Position numbers and translations under genes: made by a program
Shown here: positions 31,545 through 37,789 of the stretch, piece by piece
How the letters are laid out: every line of letters starts with the position of its first letter
How positions within the stretch are numbered: the first letter of the stretch is position 1
Notes under the pieces: generated by a model
Told to the model about the DNA's origin: nothing
The model's input: the letters and a program-made list of their open reading frames with translations, nothing else
Database searches by the model: none
DNA from: a virus
IMG/VR virus record: IMGVR_UViG_3300025264_000040
Coordinates: 1 to 37,789 of that record
Direction: 5' to 3' (one strand)
Length of the DNA stretch: 37,789 nucleotides

Positions 31545-32420
31545 CTAATCCCTCACGTATTTTGCATATTCTTCAAGTGGTACATTTAACCTTTTAGCAA
31601 TTGCAACTTGCGAAGGTGTTAGCCGCACAGATCGTCGTCCACTACTCCTATTGCGGGATGCAGAAGCCTCGGCTGACGCAACCTTTCGGCTTCCCCCGTT
31701 TGACTTAGTTTTTCGGTCGAATTTGTGTGGAAACTCCGACCTCATCCTATTGTCAAGTTCAGAATAATACGCATCTGACGAAGGATCAAACCCCTCGTCC
31801 TCTACTAACCGTCTATGAACCCCAAAAGCCGCGTATGTCATAACTTCATCTTGGCCAAACCAGTTATTGTCGCTTGCCCAAGACTCTGCTTTAGGATCTG
31901 GAGGTGGCCGGGGTGGCGCTTGAGGTTGACTTACCTGTTCCGGTTCCTGCTGTCTTTCCGGAACTTCTCGTTGCGCTCGAGCCAAGGTTCCCTTTTCATA
32001 GGTAAGATTAGAAAGTGCTTCTTGAGCCTCTACGATCTTATCTACATCACCGCCCTCATGAGCTTCTTTTAAAAGTCTTTTGGCAGTGTCAAGCTGGGAT
32101 TCTACGCGGTCACTAAACTGCTGCTGATAGCCTTTGTCTAAGCTATCTAGACGTTGCTTAAGAGAATCGTTCTCTTTTCTAACGCCTTCAGCATATTGGA
32201 TTGCGGTTTGCTTTTGGCGCTCTTCTTCGCGAAACCGCTTAGTGAGTTTGTCTATACGGGTTTGAACGCCAGCACTGAATTCCTCAAGCTCCTCCTCTTG
32301 GGAAGAAACTTGTACGGACTCCACCTCTGACTGTTCAGGCTGGGAATTACTTTCGTCTAGATCAATATTTACTGAAGATTCTTCAGCATCACCTACATCA
32401 ATGTCTTTTTCAGGAGGCAT
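31545..32420 (-). CDS. scaffolding protein
   Basis: 291 residues, acidic at the N-terminus (VGDAEESSVNIDLDESNSQP) with a long coiled coil in the middle (LDKLTKRFREEERQKQT-like region about 55-140), a Pro/Gln-rich linker (about 150-175) and a basic C-terminus (SGRRSVRLTPSQVAIAKRLN). This layout and the position before the capsid gene are those of podovirus scaffolds (T7 gp9, P22 gp8), whose basic C-terminus binds the capsid. Sequence identity to a named scaffold is not claimed. Confidence 0.7.
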   Translation of the reverse strand: MPPEKDIDVGDAEESSVNIDLDESNSQPEQSEVESVQVSSQEEELEEFSAGVQTRIDKLTKRFREEERQKQTAIQYAEGVRKENDSLKQRLDSLDKGYQQQFSDRVESQLDTAKRLLKEAHEGGDVDKIVEAQEALSNLTYEKGTLARAQREVPERQQEPEQVSQPQAPPRPPPDPKAESWASDNNWFGQDEVMTYAAFGVHRRLVEDEGFDPSSDAYYSELDNRMRSEFPHKFDRKTKSNGGSRKVASAEASASRNRSSGRRSVRLTPSQVAIAKRLNVPLEEYAKYVRD

Positions 32421-32450
32421 GTCATGGTTTCCATAGCTCCTTTCTGCTTT

Positions 32451-32918
32451 CTAGACATGTTTAATATCATCAGGATCGATAATGGTAGCAATTACCTCAT
32501 CGTCGTTGATGATCCGCACTTCGCCATCATCTAGCTTAAATCTAGAACCGGCATATCGGCCAATGCAAATCCACTGACCTTCTTTGCACCACGGGTTATA
32601 AGACTCCCCAAATTTGGCGGCGTCTTTATAAGACAATGGTCCAAGCTTTAGGACGTAAGCCACTACCGTAGCTAACGCCTCTCGTTCTCTTACTGAATCC
32701 GGAATGTGAATGCCGCCGTCTGACGTGGCTTTGCCCATGTAAGGCATTACCAGCAGCCTCCAGCCGGTAGGCTGTGGCAACCGTTCCTTAAGACTTTTTG
32801 ACAACCGGGAAGGGTCTAGATACTTGTCCTTCTCATCCACATAAACGGCAGCTATCGACTTTTTTGCTTTTTCACTCTTTGCAACATGGTCTGGGACCAG
32901 TATTTGCGGGCTACTCAT
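32451..32918 (-). CDS. phage-encoded GroES-like co-chaperonin
   Basis: 155 residues. Residues 52-150 follow the Cpn10 fold: GWRLLVMPY (matching the RPLxDRVxV strand), a mobile loop with GGIHIP at 68-73 (GGIVLP in GroES), REREALATVVAYVLKLGP, the central EGQWICIGRYAGSRFKLDDG strand and the final DDEVIATI. An N-terminal extension of about 50 lysine-rich residues is unusual. Phage co-chaperonins (T4 gp31 type) pair with host GroEL so that the phage capsid protein fits the cage; position two genes ahead of capsid genes fits that job. Confidence 0.83.
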   Translation of the reverse strand: MSSPQILVPDHVAKSEKAKKSIAAVYVDEKDKYLDPSRLSKSLKERLPQPTGWRLLVMPYMGKATSDGGIHIPDSVREREALATVVAYVLKLGPLSYKDAAKFGESYNPWCKEGQWICIGRYAGSRFKLDDGEVRIINDDEVIATIIDPDDIKHV

Positions 32919-33247
32919 TCAGTATCCTCCGATTGCAGGGCTTCTCTAATTTCTTGCTCAGCGAACTCAAGCCCTGTTAGTTCGCCAACCAATTGGCGGT
33001 ACATCTCCATATCCTTAGGAGTGCCGTGTAATATCGCGTCTTGGGTAAGCTTAATCCGTTCCCGTATAGATCTCTGCACGGAGTAAGCGAAAGTGACGGG
33101 GTCAGCCACGTAATATAAGTCCTTTAATAGGGAACACCTCTTATTAAAAAGTACCTTTAAAGCCTTTAATAGCTCCTCTAAATTTTTTTCGGAGAGTTTT
33201 TCGGAGAGTTTTTCCTGTTTTAAGCAATTCGGGTCCAATGCTGTCAC
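32915..33247 (-). CDS. conserved small protein of head module
   Basis: Up to 110 residues. The C-terminal two thirds (YYVADPVTFAYSVQRSIRER, IKLTQDAILHGTPKDMEMYR, GLEFAEQEIREAL) is helical and conserved-looking. The N-terminus has two EKLSEKL copies from a 12-base tandem repeat. The ATG at 33247 overlaps the previous gene by 104 bases and lacks a ribosome site; a GTG at 33107-33109 with AAAGGA would give 64 residues. Its stop overlaps the GroES-like start. Function unknown. Confidence 0.55.
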   Translation of the reverse strand: MTALDPNCLKQEKLSEKLSEKNLEELLKALKVLFNKRCSLLKDLYYVADPVTFAYSVQRSIRERIKLTQDAILHGTPKDMEMYRQLVGELTGLEFAEQEIREALQSEDTE

Positions 33248-33425
33248 GTAAGGAAGCAGCCCTTGCCGCAGGTGCTATACCGCCGTCAGCCATCTTATAA
33301 ACCCCTGCTTCATCCATCTCAATAACTATATAGCCACCATCACCGGACTCTTTAACAACGCCCTTAATTTCATCCGCGTAATCTTGAGCTTCCGATTCTT
33401 TAGTAAAGGTAACGTTGGCAGGCAT
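33144..33425 (-). CDS. small conserved head-module protein
   Basis: 93 residues. The first half is a mixed alpha/beta unit (NVTFTKESEAQDYADEIKGV, then GGYIVIEMDEAGVYKMADGG). The end is very basic (KTLRKTLRKKFRGAIKGFKG). It ends in GTF, as does the protein at 33721-34071, and shares the TLRK(S/T)L element with its neighbour at 33425-33721. TGATG overlap with that neighbour. Function unknown; the last 104 bases overlap the next gene in another frame. Confidence 0.55.
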   Translation of the reverse strand: MPANVTFTKESEAQDYADEIKGVVKESGDGGYIVIEMDEAGVYKMADGGIAPAARAASLRDSIGPELLKTGKTLRKTLRKKFRGAIKGFKGTF

Positions 33426-33721
33426 CAGAATGTCCTCGTAACTTTAGATTTAGCCTTCTTTTTTAAGGACTTTTTTAACGTCTCAATGTCCTTATTCGAG
33501 ATCGCGTTAGCAGATTTAGCCGAAATTTTAGACAAGGACTTTCTTAACGTCTTAGTAGCGCCTCTGGCGACATCTTCAGACATGGACTTTCTTAACGTCT
33601 CAATGTCCTTATTCGAGATCGCGTTAGCAGATTTAGCCGAAGCTTTAGACAAGGACTTTCTTAACTTCTCTTTGATCTTATTCGAGACCGCGTTCGCAGA
33701 TTTAGCCGGATCTTTTGGCAT
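33425..33721 (-). CDS. very basic repeat protein (39-residue repeats)
   Basis: 98 residues, about a quarter Lys/Arg, made almost only of repeats: (L/T)RKSLSKxSAKSANAISNKD IETL(R/K)KS. Two nearly perfect copies and one partial copy are seen. All would be amphipathic and strongly positive, suggesting binding to DNA or acidic proteins, for example packaged DNA. It overlaps both neighbours by TGATG. No named family. Confidence 0.55.
   Translation of the reverse strand: MPKDPAKSANAVSNKIKEKLRKSLSKASAKSANAISNKDIETLRKSMSEDVARGATKTLRKSLSKISAKSANAISNKDIETLKKSLKKKAKSKVTRTF
33475..33710 (-). repeat. 117-bp direct repeats inside the basic protein gene
   Basis: TCTCAATGTCCTTATTCGAG starts at 33481 and again at 33598, a shift of 117 bases (39 codons), with about 50 identical bases in a row. 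A third, diverged copy begins near 33675. Confidence 0.85.
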
Positions 33722-34071
33722 CAGAATGTCCCCTTACCGTCATTGTTGTTGAAATAACGCCCACGAACCTGGAACTCAGTACCTTTAATAAGCTGTTCGG
33801 TACCTTTATCCAGTTTCTCACGGCCCCACTGCATAGGGACATCCTCAGAGCCATGGGTTACGTCGTAAGCAATGCCGCCATCTTTGTACTTCGTCTTTTT
33901 ACGTTTTTTCACAAGACCACCTCTTCGCATTTTTGTTCCACGTGGAACATCTTCTACATCACTAATAGTACCTTTGTTCAAAGAAGCATAGAAAACGCTC
34001 TTGCCTTTATCAGCGCCATACTTGCCCTTCATATTGCGCATAATATCCTTGCCTTTCTTATTTAGCGGCAT
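33721..34071 (-). CDS. small basic phage protein, conserved beside portal genes
   Basis: 116 residues. The N-terminus (PLNKKGKDIMRNMKGKYGAD, KGKSVFYASLNKGTI) is a pattern I know from many small marine phage proteins near portal genes. The middle is basic (RRGGLVKKRKKTKYKDGG), and the end is PVRGRYF-like then GKGTF. Its start is three bases downstream of the portal stop. Function unknown; nucleic acid or portal binding is possible given the charge. Confidence 0.6.
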   Translation of the reverse strand: MPLNKKGKDIMRNMKGKYGADKGKSVFYASLNKGTISDVEDVPRGTKMRRGGLVKKRKKTKYKDGGIAYDVTHGSEDVPMQWGREKLDKGTEQLIKGTEFQVRGRYFNNNDGKGTF

Positions 34072-34073
34072 CT

Positions 34074-36500
34074 CTAGTTTCCTCTACCGGCACTTCCCAT
34101 TTCACCAATTCTTTCAAGGTTGACATCAGCTCTAAGCAACGCAATATCTTCCTGAGAGTCCATCTTCTCGCGGGTCAAATCCTGACGTTGAGCCTCGCGC
34201 TGTTCCTCGAACCCTTGTTTGGAAGAAAACTCATCAGCTTTACGCTGCATATCCATCGCCTTAATGTCGAGCTCCTTACCCCGCAACTGAACCAAGGGAT
34301 CATTCTGCCCTGCTGGCGGCGGTATTAAGGCAGCCATGACTTCCTCGGTGTACTGCGCAATATACTGCGCAACCTTGGCTTCCACATCTACTTGCATCTG
34401 CATTTGAGCCTCTTGCGGTGAAATCTGTCCCGCGGCCTGCATTTGCTGTAACTGCTGGGACTGCTGCATCATTTCAGCCTGTACCACACCCCTGGCTTTA
34501 AACGCTATATGCTCACACAGGTGCGCTTGCAGTAACCCAAAAATAGGTGGGGTGGAAGAAGGAGTGGGTGTCTTCATAAACATCAGGTGAGACGCTATGT
34601 GAGCGTCATGATCCTGTGTCTGAAATGCCTGCAAAGTCTCCTGAATAATGGATCTAGCGTTTTCTATGGACGGATCCGTGGGTTGCGGAGGTGTCGGTGT
34701 CGGTAAAACACCCTCAATGTTGGGAACGCCAATAGCCTCGTAAATGCGCCGATAAGCCTCATAAAGGTTGTGCATTTGCGGATTAGACTGAGCCAACTGC
34801 AATTGCGTCTGGGCCAAAGCCAATCTCTGCGACATTGAGAAAATATTGGGGTCAGACACAGGCATAATGTCAACACGGTCATCAAAATCAGCCTGTTTTA
34901 CTAAAGATTCAGCTCCCCACACGTTGTAGGGGTACATGGGGGGCAGGGATTCCGAAAACACCCTAGCCAACATCTTAAATTCTATCTTCTGAGCGTAATG
35001 CAAGCGCTTATGCACCGCAGACATCACTTTTGACCCCCGCTCGAGGAGGGCAACTGTCGTTCCTACCGCCGCTTGCTGGTTCCCATCGCCTACCTGTAGG
35101 TCGGCAATAGCCGCAAATCGCCTTCCGGCGTCTACGACAAACCCCAAAAGCTGCATTAGGGTTTGTGAGGGCTCTTTGTAGGGAAGCGGGAGAATACTTT
35201 GGCTAAGAACGCCACCGGGGACATCAATATCACGAAACTCGCCAGGAGAAAGAGGCTGGTCAGCATCGCGAATACGGATACCACGAGCTTTAAAACCAGC
35301 AGGAAGATTGGCCAAGGTGCCTGCATCAATCAATTGCCTTAAAATAGAGGTCGCGGAGCGGCCCAAGCCCCCAATCATGTGCAAAAGACCAAAACCGTAG
35401 AAACCAAGCCCAGGAAGGAACTTGTAATGCGTAAAATAAGGGATCCGGCGGAAAAATTCATCACCTTCTCGCCAATTTCGGCGAATTGACAAGATTTTCG
35501 AGCTCCCCTCGTCAACTGTGATGATATAAGGCAGCTTTATGCCTGTTTGCTCATTGTCAATAGGGCTAACATGCTCAAATCCGGGCAGATCAAGGTCTGT
35601 ATGTACCTCTAAAAGGGTGCAATCCTTGTCATCGGTCGTTTTTTGAATCCCTGAGAGTTCCCTTTCCTTGTCTCGAAGCTCATCGTCTTCATCATAAGGG
35701 ATCAATTCCACCTCTCGGTAGAACCCACCGGCCTGAAACTTGCGAACATCATTCTCCGACATGCGAATAACATGCGTAATTCTCGCTGCGGAGTTCAAAT
35801 CAGTTGCGTTATACGGAACTACAAGGTCATCGGCGGGTACAAACCTAGCTACCGCACGATCCAAAAGGTCATCGAAATAGACTTTCTTAAACGCACTACC
35901 GGCAAGCGGCAAATAAAACAGCAAACGGTCCATTTCTGGATCAAATTCTTCCATTACATGGATAATTTGATAGTTCATGAACTCCTTGACGCGCTCAGAT
36001 TGTGCCTCAACCTCTGGGTTGGTGGCTCCTATGATCTGAGTACGCACTGGGCCTGAACTAGGAAGCAGCTCTTTGTACGCCTGCGCCTGAAATTGTGTCA
36101 CCGCTTCCGCAATTACGGGGTGAGTGACTCCACTCGAGCCTCTAAAAGGCTCTTCTCGCTCTTCATACTTAAGACCCAGCAGTTTTAGACCACTAACGTA
36201 AGCATCTTCCCAGTCATCTCGACTAGAACGATCATCCTTGTACAGACCTGTAAGTTCATCGGATATCCGCATCAAGTCGCGTTCATCAAGAACTTCCGCT
36301 AAATTTGCGTCGGGTTCCGTTTGAAGCTGCTCTTGAATGCGTTGACCAAAGTTTAGGATAACGGAACCATCCTCTTCCTCGATCATCTCGGTGGGATCGC
36401 CTATCTCCTCAACATCAACTTCCTCTTCCATCAATTCAACGATAGGCGTTCCCTGTGCAGGCATAATGTCGTCAATAAGGGAGGGTCTTCCGTTAGCCAT
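34074..36500 (-). CDS. portal (head-tail connector) protein
   Basis: 808 residues. The acidic N-terminus leads to a portal core with YKDDRSSRDDWEDAYVSGLK, PFRGSSGVTHPVIAEAVTQF, a long central stem region, and GYPGLGFYGFGLLHMIGG-like residues around 400. The C-terminal third is a Gln/Met-rich helical barrel (MQQSQQLQQMQAAGQISPQE). It forms the dodecameric ring for packaging and ejection. It is long for a podovirus portal (T7 gp8 is 536, P22 gp1 is 725), with a barrel similar in idea to P22. The stop of the holin gene overlaps its start. Confidence 0.87.
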   Translation of the reverse strand: MANGRPSLIDDIMPAQGTPIVELMEEEVDVEEIGDPTEMIEEEDGSVILNFGQRIQEQLQTEPDANLAEVLDERDLMRISDELTGLYKDDRSSRDDWEDAYVSGLKLLGLKYEEREEPFRGSSGVTHPVIAEAVTQFQAQAYKELLPSSGPVRTQIIGATNPEVEAQSERVKEFMNYQIIHVMEEFDPEMDRLLFYLPLAGSAFKKVYFDDLLDRAVARFVPADDLVVPYNATDLNSAARITHVIRMSENDVRKFQAGGFYREVELIPYDEDDELRDKERELSGIQKTTDDKDCTLLEVHTDLDLPGFEHVSPIDNEQTGIKLPYIITVDEGSSKILSIRRNWREGDEFFRRIPYFTHYKFLPGLGFYGFGLLHMIGGLGRSATSILRQLIDAGTLANLPAGFKARGIRIRDADQPLSPGEFRDIDVPGGVLSQSILPLPYKEPSQTLMQLLGFVVDAGRRFAAIADLQVGDGNQQAAVGTTVALLERGSKVMSAVHKRLHYAQKIEFKMLARVFSESLPPMYPYNVWGAESLVKQADFDDRVDIMPVSDPNIFSMSQRLALAQTQLQLAQSNPQMHNLYEAYRRIYEAIGVPNIEGVLPTPTPPQPTDPSIENARSIIQETLQAFQTQDHDAHIASHLMFMKTPTPSSTPPIFGLLQAHLCEHIAFKARGVVQAEMMQQSQQLQQMQAAGQISPQEAQMQMQVDVEAKVAQYIAQYTEEVMAALIPPPAGQNDPLVQLRGKELDIKAMDMQRKADEFSSKQGFEEQREAQRQDLTREKMDSQEDIALLRADVNLERIGEMGSAGRGN

Positions 36501-36904
36501 TACTTAGTTATCCCCTTTGCTTTTTCCCAGCTACGCAGACCGCCCAGACCTAGCATCCCCAGAAGGACTGGCATCATTGCTCCTAAGTCCACTGGGGGCA
36601 GGTCTACATACTGGCCTTGCTGAACCAGAACAAACGTTATGACAGGTTGTGCAAGGTAGGTGTAGAACAAAGCCAGACCGCACGACCATCCGATGAATGG
36701 TCGCCATCCAGCCACAAAAAGATTACGGTGAGTCGCTTCTTGCTGATTGACTTGTATCTGTGCAATATCAATGTGGGCGAGATGATCGGTTAGGCGCGAC
36801 GCAATCTCCCGCTGTGCCTTTGCTTTCTCCTCCTTGTTTGGGAAAAACCGGTCAAGTACATCACCAACAACCGGAAGCAAACCAGGAATCAGACTAGACA
36901 ACAT
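36500..36904 (-). CDS. 3-TM holin
   Basis: 134 residues. The first 65 residues are soluble and amphipathic (LDRFFPNKEEKAKAQREIAS), followed by RNLFVAGWRPFIGWSCGLAL, the signature of the HOLIN_3TMs family, then membrane segments at about 70-90, 92-108 and 108-124 (GAMMPVLLGMLGLGGLRSWE). Holins trigger lysis by making inner-membrane holes for the endolysin (7212-7658 here). Its start overlaps the upstream stop (TAATG). Confidence 0.83.
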   Translation of the reverse strand: MLSSLIPGLLPVVGDVLDRFFPNKEEKAKAQREIASRLTDHLAHIDIAQIQVNQQEATHRNLFVAGWRPFIGWSCGLALFYTYLAQPVITFVLVQQGQYVDLPPVDLGAMMPVLLGMLGLGGLRSWEKAKGITK

Positions 36905-37077
36905 TACCAGTTGCCCTTTTCTTTAGTTGTAATAGCCACAACCACACTAGCCAAGCCAAGAAGTACCAAAACAGGATTATCTAGAACAACACCAAGACCT
37001 ATAAATCCCGCACTAACAGCAGCCCAACTCGAAGGTTCACGAACGCGATCAGAAATCCAAGAGAAAACGCTATCCAT
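36904..37077 (-). CDS. small two-TM membrane protein (holin/antiholin candidate)
   Basis: 57 residues: ATG 37075-37077, TAA at 36904-36906 overlapping the next start (TAATG). Ribosome site AGGAG seven bases upstream. Two hydrophobic segments at about 17-32 (SWAAVSAGFIGLGVVL) and 35-50 (PVLVLLGLASVVVAIT) with short charged ends (DRVREP, TKEKGNW). This topology, next to a 3-TM holin, suggests a class II holin, antiholin or lysis helper. It lies between TerL and the holin and is a real gene by all local signs. Confidence 0.7.
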   Translation of the reverse strand: MDSVFSWISDRVREPSSWAAVSAGFIGLGVVLDNPVLVLLGLASVVVAITTKEKGNW

Positions 37078-37086
37078 TAAATACTC

Positions 37087-37789
37087 CTAATAGTAAACAC
37101 GAGGTCTGGGATTATATGAAGGCTCTACGTCTTCCTCGTCAGAGTCAAGTCGCAAAAACCCTCCTTTACGGTATCTAATAAGCGCCATGGACATTGAATC
37201 GCAATAATCGTCATGGTCGCCATTAGGAAAAGCGGCACACTCGTCGATCACCTCCTCAGAAAAACGTTTCTCAGGAGCCCAAACTTTGCCGCTTTCAAAG
37301 ATAGGGGCCACCATGTGCATCCGCGTATGCTTATCTTTCCCTTTCGAGGGCGTGTAATTAACAACCGGGATACCTACACTTCGTAATTCATCCGTTAACG
37401 GTGTACCCGTCGCTTTGGCCTCTATGAGCACCATGTCCGGTTCCCAGTATTTGTACTCTTCCAACGCTTTGGCCTTCAGCTCAGGGAAGTCCCAACGTCC
37501 GCGTTTTGCATCCATTAGTATAATACTATCGGGACCATATTCATCCGGTTTAAAAACACCCCATGTGGTAATCGCCGAATAATCCGCCGTCTCCTTCTTA
37601 GAAAACGCTGTATCGTAGCTTTGCATAATGTAACTGACCGGCGGCGCTTTCTCTTTCTCCCATTTGTTCCACCATTCCTTTTTGATGATGGCGCCTTCTT
37701 CAGCAGTGGGGTTCTGCTGCCACTGCGCGTTCCATTTGCCCAGCGACAAGGAAGCCTTAACCCTGAGCAATTCATCCTTTTTCCAGAAC
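37087..37789 (-). CDS. terL: terminase large subunit, C-terminal part (cut by window edge)
   Basis: About 234 residues are visible; the N-terminal ATPase domain lies outside the window. The frame is open to the last base (FWKKDELLRV...). The RNase H-like nuclease domain is clear: QSYDTAFSKKETADYSA (first Asp), VLIEAKATGTPL (Glu) and PNGDHDDYCDSMSMAL (final Asp pair). The QQNPTAEEGAIIKKEWW segment before it is typical of TerL. It cuts and packages concatemeric genomes through the portal. Confidence 0.93.
   Translation of the reverse strand, partial: FWKKDELLRVKASLSLGKWNAQWQQNPTAEEGAIIKKEWWNKWEKEKAPPVSYIMQSYDTAFSKKETADYSAITTWGVFKPDEYGPDSIILMDAKRGRWDFPELKAKALEEYKYWEPDMVLIEAKATGTPLTDELRSVGIPVVNYTPSKGKDKHTRMHMVAPIFESGKVWAPEKRFSEEVIDECAAFPNGDHDDYCDSMSMALIRYRKGGFLRLDSDEEDVEPSYNPRPRVYY

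Noticed and set aside
1-37789. tRNA genes, integrase, attachment sites and terminal direct repeats
   Set aside because: No cloverleaf-like segment, recombinase motif or matching ends could be found by eye; a dedicated scan would be needed to exclude tRNAs fully.

Overview
The window is a stretch of a tailed double-stranded DNA bacteriophage genome, most likely a short-tailed (podovirus-like) marine phage. The evidence is a family A DNA polymerase, a UvrD-like helicase, a phage-type adenine methyltransferase, TerL, a very large portal, a GroES-like co-chaperonin, a scaffold, an HK97-fold capsid protein, adaptor and nozzle-like tail proteins, large internal virion-type proteins and an S74 fibre. 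No sheath, tail tube or classical tape-measure gene is seen. There are no rRNA, tRNA, CRISPR, transposase, integrase or repressor genes. The host cannot be named from the sequence; a Gram-negative marine proteobacterium is plausible. The right end cuts TerL and the left end probably cuts a small early gene, so the genome continues on both sides.

Left arm (1-5924, + strand) is the early/replication module: an unknown small ORF; a tightly overlapped trio (TGT/DpdA-like protein, VUT/YhhQ-like queuosine-precursor transporter, very small QueF-like T-fold protein); a helicase; a DNA polymerase with Leu at the position equivalent to E. coli Phe762; a sigma-region-4-like HTH protein; and a Dam-type methyltransferase. 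The trio is the most interesting part of the window: it looks like a 7-deazaguanine salvage and DNA-modification cassette.

Switch region (5925-7117): a hairpin with a U-tract oriented for leftward transcripts, a 55-codon minus-strand ORF, and a plus-strand secreted trypsin-like protease behind a good sigma70-type promoter, so it looks like an independently expressed moron.

Right arm (7118-37789, - strand, read from right to left) is the late module: TerL, a two-TM protein and a 3-TM holin, portal, small basic repeat proteins, GroES-like protein, scaffold, decoration-type proteins, major capsid protein, a head protein bracketed by twin terminators, adaptor/neck proteins, coiled-coil/TM proteins, spike and fibre genes with tandem repeats, a nozzle-like protein, several repeat-rich internal virion proteins, and finally an M15 endolysin and a zinc-ribbon protein. 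Many genes overlap by 1-4 bases (TGATG, TAATG, ATGA), suggesting translational coupling. Three real genes of 55-57 codons (6056-6223, 17798-17965, 36904-37077) lie in apparent gaps.
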